DNA of 64,000 nucleotides from Marivita sp030148515 (GCF_048006345.1 NZ_CP180351.1:2108001-2172000), one strand, 5' to 3'; shown: positions 34,397-43,278, counted from the first letter of the stretch. The notes: generated by a model from the letters alone, not told the origin. Made by a program: numbers and translations.

Positions 34397-35662
34397 TTAA
34401 GCGGCTTTGCGCGCCCGGTTGCGGCGGCGGCGGTTGCCGTTCGGCTTGGCCGCCGCACCGGCGGGGCGGCTTTGCCCACCTTTGCCACCACGCCCCTGAC
34501 CACGGGTCTGCGGCTTGCGGGCGACCGGGTCTTTCGGAGCCGAACCGCTTGCCACAGGAACGTCGATTTTCATCAGCTTTTCGATCTGGCGCAGCAGATC
34601 CGCCTCATCCGGCGCGCAGAAGGCAATCGCCTCGCCTTCACGGCCTGCACGGGCGGTGCGGCCGATGCGGTGGACGTAGTTGTCGGGCACATCGGGCAGA
34701 TCGTAGTTGATGACATAGGCCACACCGGGAATGTCGATGCCGCGCGCAGCCACATCCGTGGCGACCAGCACCTTGATCTCGCCATCGCGGAACGCCTTGA
34801 TGGCGCGATCGCGTTGGCCCTGGCTTTTGTTGCCGTGGATGGATGCGGCATTGTAACCGTCGGCCACAAGACCCTTCATCAGCTTTTCCGCGCCGTGTTT
34901 GGTGCGGGAGAAGACGAGAGTGAGCGCATCGAGGTCGCGCGACAGGATTTCACGCAGCTTGGCGGGTTTGTCGGCCTTGGACAGGTGATGCACCGATTGG
35001 GTGACCTTGTCGGCAGCCTTGCCCGGAGGGGCGACCTGCACACGCTGTGGATTGGTGAGGTACGCCGCGCTCAGGTCTTCCATCTGTTTTGGCATGGTGG
35101 CCGAGAACAGCATGGTCTGACGCGGTGTGCCGAGCTTGGGCGCGATGCGGCGCAGGGCATGGATGAAGCCCATGTCGAGCATCTGGTCGGCCTCGTCCAG
35201 CACGAGGTGCTTGACGGTGCGCAGATCAACCGCCTTGCGGTCCATCAGGTCAATTAGACGACCCGGTGTGGCGACCAGAATGTCCGTGCCTTTGAGCAGG
35301 TGATGGATCTGCTTGTTGATGGACTGGCCACCGACCACGACATTCACCTTGAGGTGGGTTTTCTTGGTCAGGGTGCGCAGCGCTTCGGCGATCTGGTTCA
35401 CCAGTTCGCGGGTCGGTGCGAGGATCAGCGATTTCGCGGTTTTCGCGGCAGGGCGTTCGGGCATGTCCATCAGGTGGCTGACCAGCGGGATGCCGAAGGC
35501 CATTGTCTTGCCGGTGCCGGTCTGGGCAAGGCCCAGAACATCGTTGCCCGCCATGGCAAGCGGAATCGCCTTGTCCTGGATCGGGGTGGGTGTGGTGAGG
35601 CCAGCGTCTTTGAGAGCGGCGAGGAGAATGGGCTTGAGGCCCAGAGTGTCAAAATCAGACAA
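34397..35662 (-). CDS. DEAD-box RNA helicase, RhlE-like
   Basis: 421 residues with the full motif set: Q motif GLTTPTPIQDKAIP, AQTGTGKT, PTRELV, DEAD in LDEADQMLDMGF, SAT, and HRIGRTARAGREG; a basic, glycine-rich tail (QTRGQGRGGKGGQSRP) follows. It unwinds structured RNA, e.g. during ribosome assembly or cold growth. I chose a TTG start, which is preceded by AAAGGA at six bases and gives the usual short RhlE N-terminus (SDFDTLGL); an ATG twelve codons upstream is the alternative. A structured palindromic element lies about 90-145 bp upstream. Confidence 0.9.
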   Translation of the reverse strand: MSDFDTLGLKPILLAALKDAGLTTPTPIQDKAIPLAMAGNDVLGLAQTGTGKTMAFGIPLVSHLMDMPERPAAKTAKSLILAPTRELVNQIAEALRTLTKKTHLKVNVVVGGQSINKQIHHLLKGTDILVATPGRLIDLMDRKAVDLRTVKHLVLDEADQMLDMGFIHALRRIAPKLGTPRQTMLFSATMPKQMEDLSAAYLTNPQRVQVAPPGKAADKVTQSVHHLSKADKPAKLREILSRDLDALTLVFSRTKHGAEKLMKGLVADGYNAASIHGNKSQGQRDRAIKAFRDGEIKVLVATDVAARGIDIPGVAYVINYDLPDVPDNYVHRIGRTARAGREGEAIAFCAPDEADLLRQIEKLMKIDVPVASGSAPKDPVARKPQTRGQGRGGKGGQSRPAGAAAKPNGNRRRRNRARKAA

Positions 35663-35753
35663 AAGGTATCCTTTGCGACCGCATGCGGTTGCGCACACGG
35701 AGGGTATGGTGCCGCATCATCGCGGCAAACGAGGGCGTCGCAGGACCTTAAGA

Positions 35754-35807
35754 CATCACGGGACCGTCCCGTACCGTCTGGTACTGCGTCAGGGACCCTG
35801 CGTGATG
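35754..35807. other. Cloverleaf-like palindromic element upstream of the DEAD-box helicase
   Basis: CATCACG (35754-35760) pairs with CGTGATG (35801-35807), and between them lie three further palindromes: GGGACCGTCCC, GTACC-GTCT-GGTAC and CAGGGACCCTG. In RNA of either strand this can fold as a four-way junction; in DNA it is three adjacent operator-like dyads. It stands in the gap between the DUF4149 gene end and the helicase start, so it could be a leader structure acting on the helicase or a transcription end for the operon above. Confidence 0.55.
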
Positions 35808-35911
35808 GGGAACTGAATTCTTGTATCGCCGGTGCGCCCAAGATGACGGGCGCGGCAAGCTCACGCGGCTGCGCGGCGATGAGGTGCACATGGGGCCTTA
35901 GCCCCGCGAAG

Positions 35912-36304
35912 TCAACCGATAAAGCGGTGCAGCACATAGGCTGCGGCAACAATGTGGATCAAAGTGATCACAACTGAGAGGCCGTGCAATAAGCCGAAGC
36001 GGCGTTTGTTGCCGACATCGGTGGCGGCATTGATCGCGGGCATCAGGATTTGGCGGGTTGGGATCGTCGTCAGCGCGATGGCGGCCATGATCGCGGCACC
36101 TAGCGGGTCGGTCATCGCGAGGAACACAGCTGACAGCCCTGCCCCGGCGATGACGAAGAGATAGAAATGTGGAAAGGCGCGGCGGATGGTGGGGCCTGCG
36201 GTTTCGGCTGGAAGGGCGGTGAAGAGGAAGGCCGCAAAGCCGAAGGAGTAGAGCACCATTCCGCCGAAAAGGAGTGCGGTCGAGAGCAAGGCAAGGGTTG
36301 TCAT
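35912..36304 (-). CDS. DUF4149-type membrane protein
   Basis: 130 residues, four helices. The segments GGMVLYSFGFAAFLFTALP, FPHFYLFVIAGAGLSAVF and FGLLHGLSVVITLIHIVAAA match the DUF4149 family, function unknown. It starts one base after the UbiG-like gene and ends a four-gene unit. Confidence 0.75.
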   Translation of the reverse strand: MTTLALLSTALLFGGMVLYSFGFAAFLFTALPAETAGPTIRRAFPHFYLFVIAGAGLSAVFLAMTDPLGAAIMAAIALTTIPTRQILMPAINAATDVGNKRRFGLLHGLSVVITLIHIVAAAYVLHRFIG

Positions 36305-36305
36305 G

Positions 36306-37028
36306 TCAGGCTCCTGTCTGGTCGGTTCTGCGGGCGGTGCCCATGTAGATGATCATCGTTCCCGGAACGCGACCGAAGGTGAAATCGCCCTTGCAGTTGA
36401 TCCCGCGCGGGCCGAGGCCGACCATTTGACCCACGGCAAACCCGGCGGTTTCCAATTCGGCGCGGAGTTCTGATGGCTTGATGAACATGTCGGGGTCATG
36501 GGTGCCCTTGGGCAGCAGTTTCAGCACATCCTCGGCCATGGTGATGGTCGCCAGCCGCGCGATGGGATTGCGGTTGATGGTGTCGAACAGGAACATGCCA
36601 CCGGGGCGCAGGACGCGGCGCACTTCGGAGATGACCATGGGCAGGCTCTGTACATGTTCGAGAACGTCGACGCAGACCACCGCGTCAAAGCTTGCATCTG
36701 GATAGGGCAGCGCCTCACCCACTCCAACGTCGTAGCGGATCGTCTTGCCTTCGCTCTTGGCATGAGCGCTTGCAGCAGCGATGGCCTCTTTCGCGGGGTC
36801 GATTCCGGTGACGCGGGCGCCGCGGTCGTCAATGGCTTCGGCCATGAAGCCCCCGGCACAACCAAGGTCGAGCACGTCCTTGCCCTGCCAGTCGAACTTG
36901 CGGTCAAACCAGCTGAGCCGCCCCGGCACCATGTTCTTGAGCGTGCGGACCCAGCGGATGTCGTCGGACCACCAGCGGTCGGCCACATCATCGTAAATCT
37001 CAAGGTTGTTGCGCCGGGTTTGCGCCAT
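36306..37028 (-). CDS. UbiG-like SAM-dependent methyltransferase
   Basis: 240 residues with class I SAM motifs: VLDLGCAGGFMAEA, VTGIDPAKEAI, VCVDVLEHV and LRPGGMFLFDTINRNP, plus the WWSDD segment near the N-terminus that resembles the UbiG family. UbiG methylates hydroxyl groups in ubiquinone synthesis. A dedicated UbiG is normally found elsewhere, so this paralogue may have another substrate. It overlaps the preceding membrane methyltransferase by 29 bases. Confidence 0.78.
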   Translation of the reverse strand: MAQTRRNNLEIYDDVADRWWSDDIRWVRTLKNMVPGRLSWFDRKFDWQGKDVLDLGCAGGFMAEAIDDRGARVTGIDPAKEAIAAASAHAKSEGKTIRYDVGVGEALPYPDASFDAVVCVDVLEHVQSLPMVISEVRRVLRPGGMFLFDTINRNPIARLATITMAEDVLKLLPKGTHDPDMFIKPSELRAELETAGFAVGQMVGLGPRGINCKGDFTFGRVPGTMIIYMGTARRTDQTGA

Positions 37029-37839
37029 CTTTCGGCTCCTTGGTCGTAAGTTTCGGCAGGACGTAGGGCACGTTGGCCCGATAGCGATGGAATGCGGCAG
37101 CATAGCGCTGTTCGAAACGTTTTTCCTTGAGGCGCGGAGCAAACAGACAGTAGGCGGTGTAGCTGATTGCGAGCGCCAGTTGATCTGGCGTCCAGACCGG
37201 CACCGCCCAGAGCGTCAGCGCAAAGGCCACATAGATCGGCTGTCGGATCAGGCGGAAAAGGCCTTGGGTCGGCATGTCTGGGAAGACCGGTTTGATCTTT
37301 CCCATAAGCGACATCCAGCCCAGCGCGCCCGATTGCACCTCGGCCCCGGCGTCAAAGCTGGCCTTGAGCAACAGGAGCCATGTGGCGGCGTATGCCGTGC
37401 AGATCAGGGCAAAGGCGGTGCCTTCGGCGCGATACCAGATGATGCCGCTGGGGGTCCAGAGCAGGAAAAGGGCGGCCAGTTGGATCGAGGCGATGATTGC
37501 GTAGGTGGTGGTGGCCAGCGTGCCACCATGCGGACCGGGGATCAGGCGGGACACGATCTTTGTGCCGCGTTTGGACAGCAGGAAAGAGTGGACCAGCGGG
37601 AATTGCAGGATCAGCGCCGCATTGGCGAGGATGGCCCACGGCCACGGAACGGTGCCAAAGCTTTCGCTCATACCGAAAAACATGGCGGCCATCATCGACA
37701 GAACGGCGATGGCGAAGATCACGTGGCAGAGTGCGCCCATGGTCACGGCAAGCGCAATGCGGCCCTTTCCCGGAGGCGGGATGAGTGCGGCGCGGATCAG
37801 GGTGATCAGCCGTTGGATGCGCGGATCGTTCAGGGTCAT
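37000..37839 (-). CDS. NnrU/isoprenylcysteine-methyltransferase-like membrane protein (MddA-like)
   Basis: 279 residues with about six helices. The C-terminal part (FRLIRQPIYVAFALTLW, then PRLKEKRFEQRYAAAFHRY) matches the SAM-binding end of membrane methyltransferases of the ICMT/NnrU type, which include MddA, a methanethiol S-methyltransferase making dimethyl sulfide. The start ATG overlaps the renalase-like gene (ATGA). Substrate not fixed by sequence. Confidence 0.7.
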   Translation of the reverse strand: MTLNDPRIQRLITLIRAALIPPPGKGRIALAVTMGALCHVIFAIAVLSMMAAMFFGMSESFGTVPWPWAILANAALILQFPLVHSFLLSKRGTKIVSRLIPGPHGGTLATTTYAIIASIQLAALFLLWTPSGIIWYRAEGTAFALICTAYAATWLLLLKASFDAGAEVQSGALGWMSLMGKIKPVFPDMPTQGLFRLIRQPIYVAFALTLWAVPVWTPDQLALAISYTAYCLFAPRLKEKRFEQRYAAAFHRYRANVPYVLPKLTTKEPKDGANPAQQP

Positions 37840-38759
37840 GCGGCGCGCAGGATATCGTCTGCAATGGCAGTCCCACTTTGCCATGCGTGTTCGATGTGGG
37901 GTCCAAGGCACCAGTCGCCACCTGCGTAGAGCGTTCCATCCGGAGATTTGACAAAGGCTTGGCCAAGCGGCTGGGTGACCAGAGCATAGCGCCAGCGGTG
38001 CGCGGTGTCATAGGCGACGTCGGTCGCGGCAAGACCGTGATGGGCCAGAAAGATGTCGAGCATCAGCGCGGCGATCTCGTCCTTGCTGAGTTCCAGATGG
38101 GCGACGCTCCATTCGGCACTGGCCTGCGCGACCCAGCAGTTCTGCGTTTTCCGACCCGGTTTGGTGCTGTCATGGGCGATCCACACAAGCGCGTCCGTCG
38201 GGTTGGTCTGAGTGGCTGGCGCGTCGATGCGTCGGTTCAGGGCGACCATCAATGTGAGACTTGGGGCGTAGGTCACATGGTCCAACGGTTCGGTCAGCGC
38301 GCGCCCCACCAACTTTATCGTTTGCGGAACAGGGGCGGTGCAAACGACCCGGTCGAACGTGCCAAGCGGTTGATCTGCGGTCAGGTCCCAGCCCGCAGCG
38401 CTGCGTGTCACCGATGTGATCTCGGTCGCCTGACGCAGGTCAAGGTCCGTAGCCAAAGATTTGGCAAGCGCCGTCATCCCGGGGGTGCCGACCGCGTGCG
38501 ACACCCCATCGCCAGTGTTCCAATCCGCGACGTGGCCAGATGCCCTGGCTTCATCAAGCAACGCCTGAAACCCGGCGCTGTCGCAGGGGATCATCTGTGC
38601 GCCGTGGTCGAACTGAAATCCACCATCCGCGCGACGGGTCGCCATACGCCCACCAATGCCGCGCCCCTTGTCGAAGACCGTCGGCGCCATCCCGGCCCGT
38701 GCCAATCGGTTTGCGCAGGCCAAACCGGACATGCCCGACCCGATGATCGCAATCTTCAT
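37836..38759 (-). CDS. FAD/NAD(P)-dependent oxidoreductase, renalase-like
   Basis: 307 residues. N-terminal dinucleotide fold IAIIGSGMSGLACANRLA, then the amine-oxidase/renalase motif KGRGIGGRMATRR and FDHGAQMI, with GDWCLGPHIEHAWQSG near the C-terminus binding FAD. Bacterial renalases oxidise mis-reduced dihydro-NAD isomers. First gene of a four-gene unit. Confidence 0.82.
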   Translation of the reverse strand: MKIAIIGSGMSGLACANRLARAGMAPTVFDKGRGIGGRMATRRADGGFQFDHGAQMIPCDSAGFQALLDEARASGHVADWNTGDGVSHAVGTPGMTALAKSLATDLDLRQATEITSVTRSAAGWDLTADQPLGTFDRVVCTAPVPQTIKLVGRALTEPLDHVTYAPSLTLMVALNRRIDAPATQTNPTDALVWIAHDSTKPGRKTQNCWVAQASAEWSVAHLELSKDEIAALMLDIFLAHHGLAATDVAYDTAHRWRYALVTQPLGQAFVKSPDGTLYAGGDWCLGPHIEHAWQSGTAIADDILRAA

Positions 38760-38805
38760 GCTGCCCCGCCCTGTGTTTTGGTGGTCTCTGTCATGGGGCG
38801 GTAGC

Positions 38806-38841
38806 TAAAACGAACAGCGCGCCCGTCGAGGGGCGCGCTGT
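38806..38841 (-). terminator. Terminator of the RTX/DUF4214 gene
   Basis: An 11-bp perfect stem (ACAGCGCGCCC / GGGCGCGCTGT) with a six-base loop. On the minus strand it is followed by TCGTTTTAGC, a short U-rich tract, as in an intrinsic terminator. Confidence 0.75.
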
Positions 38842-38863
38842 CGCAGTGTTTGGTCTCTACGGA

Positions 38864-40714
38864 TCAGATCGCGAAGGGATCGTCGACGATACCAACGAGC
38901 TGGATCAGGAAATCTCCGCCATCCGCCGCAAGCGCTGCATTGTAGATCGCGTTTGTCGCTTCGAACGCGGCGTTGATCGAGCTTTGGTCGCCCCGGATGA
39001 AAAGATCCATCACCGAATCCGCTTCGGTCACGTCGGAAAGTCCCCGGATCACGGCGAAATACGTGCCGATATCGGTCTTGTCCGAGAGGTAGGCCCGGTC
39101 GCCCAGTTGCAGGTCGATGAACTCCTGCGAGGCGCTGCTATCGGGATCGGCTTTGGCACCGCGCAGCACTTCGAGAATGAACTGATCGCGGGTCACACCC
39201 CCGCTGTCGAGTGCGCCCGCCCAGAAGTCGAGACCGTCCTGATCCGGCGTCCGACCCAGCACGTTGTTGTAGACCTGTGTTGCGAAATCCAGATTGCTCA
39301 GACTGTCAGGATAGGCAGCACGGGTTTCCGCCTGATCGAGGAACAAGGTCGCGATCGATTTAAGCGAGAACCCGTTGGCAAAGGCCGACCCCCAGAAGTT
39401 GAGGCCTTCGGCATCGGGAGCACGGTTGAAATAGGCGATGTAGAGTTCGACAAAGGTGGCGATCTCCTCTGCACTCAATGACGCGATACCGACCTGGGTT
39501 GCCAGATTGAAATCGGCCGCATCGCCGAAGGACAGGAATTCGATCTCGCTCAGCGCGTCGGTGCCTTCAGCGCCGGAGCGGTCGATCACTGTCACGCCGT
39601 CTCGTTCGATCTGGATCGTGAAGCGCGCCTGCGGGCCGGAATAAACCGCCGTGTCGCCTGTACCGTCACCGCCAAAGAGCGCATCATCATCCGCACCGCC
39701 GGTGAAACGGTCGTCCCCGCCGAAGCCGAACAGGATGTCCTGCCCAAGCCCGCCGTTGAAAATATTGGCAAGGTCATTGAGATAGAACCAGTCGCCTTCG
39801 TCCGATCCGTCCACATTGCCTTCAAGATTGACGACAAAGGTCGGGTCCGAATTGCGCGAGCCGAGGATCAGCTGGTTCAGTGCGCCAGCCACTCCCGGCA
39901 GGACGCCGGTGATCGCACCGACAACCGCCTGGAACTGCGCCAGAGCCAGCGACTCGAACGCACCAAGGTCGACATCGTCCGAAGTCGTCAGCGTTGCACC
40001 AAAGCCTTGCAGCGCCTCAAACGCAATCGCCGACGCGGTTTGTGCCGCAGCCTCGGCCTGTGCCAGTTGCACAGCGGTGATGCCGGCACCGAAAAGATCA
40101 TTGATCAAAGAGGTTTGCGAGTTGAAATAGGTCAGGAACGCCTGGCTCGCCGCTTCGCCGACAAGCGTCCAAAGCTCGACCAGCGATCCGCCCGTAAAGG
40201 CATTGCCGGGCGCGAACCAGCTTCCCGTATCAGGGTCGATGGTGAAGGTGGGAGATGTGAAGAGGCCGTTGAAATCGGTCCAGAGCAGGTTTGCAAGACT
40301 GGCTTCTGCCTCGTCAAAAGCCAGACGAAAATCGTCTTCGAGCGTGCCTCCATTGCCGTCCAGACCCTGCACGTTGATCAAAAGCGTTTCGCGCGGCACA
40401 CCGAACAACAGGGAACGGGCTTCGTCGAAGGCGGCCGTCAGCAGGCTGTAATCACCCGCCGCCCAAGCCTGAAGGAAGGACAGGGCCTCCGGTTCGATAC
40501 CGGGCTGCGATGTGATGATGCTCAGCTGTGCCGCAATGATCGGCTGAAAATCCCGGAGCGTTGTTTCCGCCAGATCAAGCAGATCAAGATACTGCCCAAC
40601 CGTCAGCGCCAGCAATTCGTCTTCTGTTGTCGGCGCCGCAAGCCCACCAAAACCGGCAATCGGACCCAAGGATGCCAGCGTTGCGGCAAGGCTTTCTTCA
40701 AATTCGTTTTCCAT
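38864..40714 (-). CDS. RTX calcium-binding protein with DUF4214 domains, probably secreted
   Basis: 616 very acidic residues. A helical N-terminal half (about 1-290) without clear family; hemolysin-type repeats at about 300-355 (NGGLGQDILFGFGGDDRF, FTGGADDDALFGGDG); then two DUF4214 units (YIAYFNRAPDAEGLNFW and YNNVLGRTPDQDGLDFW) of the kind seen in surface/adhesive proteins. No N-terminal signal, so a type I secretion route using the C-terminus is likely. No ABC exporter is nearby. Role in attachment is guessed from the domains. Confidence 0.82.
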   Translation of the reverse strand: MENEFEESLAATLASLGPIAGFGGLAAPTTEDELLALTVGQYLDLLDLAETTLRDFQPIIAAQLSIITSQPGIEPEALSFLQAWAAGDYSLLTAAFDEARSLLFGVPRETLLINVQGLDGNGGTLEDDFRLAFDEAEASLANLLWTDFNGLFTSPTFTIDPDTGSWFAPGNAFTGGSLVELWTLVGEAASQAFLTYFNSQTSLINDLFGAGITAVQLAQAEAAAQTASAIAFEALQGFGATLTTSDDVDLGAFESLALAQFQAVVGAITGVLPGVAGALNQLILGSRNSDPTFVVNLEGNVDGSDEGDWFYLNDLANIFNGGLGQDILFGFGGDDRFTGGADDDALFGGDGTGDTAVYSGPQARFTIQIERDGVTVIDRSGAEGTDALSEIEFLSFGDAADFNLATQVGIASLSAEEIATFVELYIAYFNRAPDAEGLNFWGSAFANGFSLKSIATLFLDQAETRAAYPDSLSNLDFATQVYNNVLGRTPDQDGLDFWAGALDSGGVTRDQFILEVLRGAKADPDSSASQEFIDLQLGDRAYLSDKTDIGTYFAVIRGLSDVTEADSVMDLFIRGDQSSINAAFEATNAIYNAALAADGGDFLIQLVGIVDDPFAI

Positions 40715-41056
40715 AAACTCTGCAATTTCCCCAAAGAGTTACGATGCGTCACACAATCCGTGTTTGCCTGAGCAAGTCAATCGAGTCGGGGTCGGAAGTC
40801 ATGAATTCCTTGCCTCCAGTTCATCCGATCCGCTTGGTTGCCTACAAGCTTGGCGCTGGGAGGAGATGCCCCTTCCGAAAGTGCGCAACCACGTCGATTG
40901 ACCGCGTAGCGTCGACAGCGAGCAGCGCGGTCAACCTGAAGCGGATCAAAATACGCCAGTTCGAACTTCGCCGAAGTCGATGGCCGTTCTTTGGTGGATG
41001 ATAACGGAGGGGACGGGACGGAGATCCGACGTTCTCCATCCCTGAGAGAACGTACA
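40715..41056. other. 342-bp gene-free region between the RTX gene and the ECF sigma factor
   Basis: No supported gene on either strand; short open frames lack family features. Contains the upstream region of the RTX gene and, at its right end, the ACGTTCTC/GAGAACGT hairpin behind the sigma gene. Confidence 0.6.
41029..41053 (-). terminator. Hairpin just after the ECF sigma factor gene
   Basis: ACGTTCTC and GAGAACGT form an 8-bp stem with a nine-base loop, three bases after the sigma factor stop. No clear T-run, so termination is only likely from position. Confidence 0.45.
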
Positions 41057-42286
41057 TTATTGCTTTAGCAAAAACTTTCTGACGGCTGGGTCTTGTGTCA
41101 ACTCGATGGCACGACGGAGGCTTTCGGCACGGCCGACTGCATCACCTGCGAGTTCCGCGACCCGTGCCCGCGCCACCCACCAAGGTTGGTGCACCGCGAC
41201 ACGATCCCTGGGCAACGCCTCTAGCTCGGCCCATGCCTGAATCGGATCCCCCGCCTCCGCAATAACGACGGCGCGGCCGATCCTTGACCCCAGGCTGCCG
41301 GTCCGGTCGACGAGAAGATCGTAGAGTGTCCGGAGCGCGGCGAGGTTAAGCCGTCCCGTCACAGGGCGCTGGATATGGACCGACTGTATTGCGGCCTCGC
41401 ACTGGAAGCGGCCGAAGCGCCCCGCCTGTGACGCGCGCGCTAGAAGGCCCTCGGCTTCGATGACCATGTCGCGGTTCCACAGACGCGCATCCTGCCGGTC
41501 GAGCGGCACGAAGTGGCCGTCCGCATCCCGCCGCGCCGGACGGCGTGCCGCGCAATAGAGCATCAGGGCGAGAAGGCCCATCGGCTCAGGCTCGCCCGGC
41601 ATTTGCGCAACAATCAGTCGGGCAAGCCAGATCGCTTCGCCCGTCAGAGCATCCGGGTCGTCGGTCATGTCCAATGCGTCCCAGCCTGAGCCAAACGCGG
41701 CGTAGATCGCCTCGAGCACGGCGTCGAGCCTTGGGGCCATGTCCTCCGGTTCGGGAACGGCGAAGGCGATGCCCACGTCGCGGATGCGCGCCTTGGCACG
41801 AACGAGCCGCTGGGACATCGTGGCTGTCGGGAGTATGAAGGCGAGGGCGATCCGCGCGGCATCTATCCCGAGCACGGTCTGCAGGATTAAGGGTGCGCGC
41901 GTGGCCGCGTCGATGGCGGGATGCGCGCAAACAAACATCAGTCTTGGCCGGTCGTCTGATTCCAGTACCTTCGTAAGCCCATTGTTTTCGATTTCCTCGA
42001 TTCGGAGGAGAATTTCCGGCTCGGCTCGTCGTCGTACCGTCGCGGCCCTGACGGCGTTCCTCATCCGATTGCGAGCGGCGGTGACAAGCCAGCCTTCTGG
42101 GTTTGCGGGCAAACCCTGTTCCGGCCAAACCCGAAGAGCCGCGACGAGAGCATCCGACAAAGCGTCCTCCGCGGCGGCGATGTCCCTGTCCTGCGCTGCA
42201 AGGATGGCGACGAGCTTGCCGTAACTTTCCCGGGCGGCGCGTTCGGCCGCCCGGGCTGCACCGGATGAGCCGTCCGCCCTGGTCAC
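41057..42286 (-). CDS. ECF42-type RNA polymerase sigma factor with long C-terminal domain
   Basis: 409 residues: sigma-70 region 2 (about 15-85, with PEGWLVTAARNRMRNAVR), region 4 (about 115-165, TMSQRLVRAKARIRD) and a long TPR-like C-terminal domain (GLLALMLYCAARRPARRD onward). This layout and the adjacent DGPF-domain gene are the marks of ECF group 42, which lacks a classic anti-sigma factor. The GTG start overlaps the DGPF gene stop (GTGA). The triggering signal is unknown. Confidence 0.87.
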   Translation of the reverse strand: MTRADGSSGAARAAERAARESYGKLVAILAAQDRDIAAAEDALSDALVAALRVWPEQGLPANPEGWLVTAARNRMRNAVRAATVRRRAEPEILLRIEEIENNGLTKVLESDDRPRLMFVCAHPAIDAATRAPLILQTVLGIDAARIALAFILPTATMSQRLVRAKARIRDVGIAFAVPEPEDMAPRLDAVLEAIYAAFGSGWDALDMTDDPDALTGEAIWLARLIVAQMPGEPEPMGLLALMLYCAARRPARRDADGHFVPLDRQDARLWNRDMVIEAEGLLARASQAGRFGRFQCEAAIQSVHIQRPVTGRLNLAALRTLYDLLVDRTGSLGSRIGRAVVIAEAGDPIQAWAELEALPRDRVAVHQPWWVARARVAELAGDAVGRAESLRRAIELTQDPAVRKFLLKQ

Positions 42287-42648
42287 GCCGGCAGGGTCGG
42301 CATCGGCAGGATGGGACGCACCTCGACCGAAGCGGTCCGGGCCGAGGGCGCCTTCTCGGCCCAGTCGAGCGCTGTATCCAGATCGGGCACCTCGATCACG
42401 AAATAGCCACCAAGCTGCTCCTTCGTGTCCGCGTAGGGGCCGTCCTCGACCACGCGTTTGCCGTCCTTCAAGCGTAAGGTTGTCGCAGCGTGCGGCCCCT
42501 GGAGGCCATCGCCCTTCACGATGATCCCGGCCTGCGCCATGGCGCCGATGAAGGCTGTCCACCCGCCCCAGTATGTCTGCGCGTGCTCGGGGTCATTTCG
42601 CTGGGCGAAGTCTTCCTCGGTTTCGTTCAGAATGAGCATGAATTGCAT
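42283..42648 (-). CDS. DGPF/YCII-related domain protein, partner of the ECF42 sigma factor
   Basis: 121 residues of the YCII/DGPF family (MQFMLILNETEEDF at the start, VVEDGPYADTKEQLGGYFVIEVPD, DLDTALDWAEKAP). Members accompany ECF42 sigma factors and are often their targets. Overlaps the sigma gene by four bases. Confidence 0.87.
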   Translation of the reverse strand: MQFMLILNETEEDFAQRNDPEHAQTYWGGWTAFIGAMAQAGIIVKGDGLQGPHAATTLRLKDGKRVVEDGPYADTKEQLGGYFVIEVPDLDTALDWAEKAPSARTASVEVRPILPMPTLPA

Positions 42649-42694
42649 GTCGGATTCTCCTCGGTGTTTGATAGCATCGTTCTTGAATTGGCGA

Positions 42695-43138
42695 TCAGTC
42701 TTTCGCGGCGGGATGACGGCTCAGTGCGAAAAGCAACGCGGCAATCGCGACGACTGTGGTCAGAATGATGACCTGCGGCGCGCCGAGGGCCGCAAAGACG
42801 CCGTGAACCATGTCGCCGATCCACAGCGCGACATAGCCGATCAGCGAGGTCAGCAGCACCGACATCGCTGCGGATTTGCGCAGCAGCAGAAAGATGCTGC
42901 CTACCAGTCCTCCGGACACACCCACGGCAAAGGCGAGCGTCATCCAGAACGGATAGCCCGTCATTACGGCGGCCTGTTCCGGCGTCATGCCGGACGCGAT
43001 CAGGCTCGCTTCGGTTGCGGTGACGGAACCCGCGAACTGGACGGCGCCGAAAAGGTTCCAAGCGACTCCGCCAAGCGCGGCGACTGTGAACCAGAGGGGC
43101 GTGAGATTGCGGGCGGGTTTGAGGAAAAGTGCGGTCAT
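42695..43138 (-). CDS. Hypothetical four-helix membrane protein upstream of the DGPF gene
   Basis: 147 residues with four hydrophobic segments (about 16-36, 62-84, 90-110, 118-138). No family recognised. Good ribosome site (CAGGAGA). It lies 46 bp before the DGPF gene in the same direction, so it may belong to the ECF42 unit. It is the last chromosomal gene before the island edge. Confidence 0.7.
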   Translation of the reverse strand: MTALFLKPARNLTPLWFTVAALGGVAWNLFGAVQFAGSVTATEASLIASGMTPEQAAVMTGYPFWMTLAFAVGVSGGLVGSIFLLLRKSAAMSVLLTSLIGYVALWIGDMVHGVFAALGAPQVIILTTVVAIAALLFALSRHPAAKD

Positions 43139-43264
43139 TGGCTGTCTCCTGTCAGGTCTGGAAGCCGCCGGAATGGCGTCTTCTGATCGGATGACACCTG
43201 AGGAAACGTGATTTCGACAAAAGCCCAAAAAAAATGAAGAGCGTTGGACCTGGGTTGTGAAATC

Positions 43265-43278
43265 TGGCGGAGGCTCAG
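43265..43278. repeat. Distal attachment site of the tRNA-Ser island (14-bp repeat)
   Basis: The sequence TGGCGGAGGCTCAG exactly repeats the 3' end of tRNA-Ser including its encoded CCA (55076-55089). It lies 125 bp outside the last island gene. By chance it also forms a small hairpin with the following TCCGCC. Confidence 0.85.

Noticed and set aside
40744..41001. 85-codon plus-strand open frame before the RTX gene
   Set aside because: No family resemblance and no ribosome site; left as non-coding.
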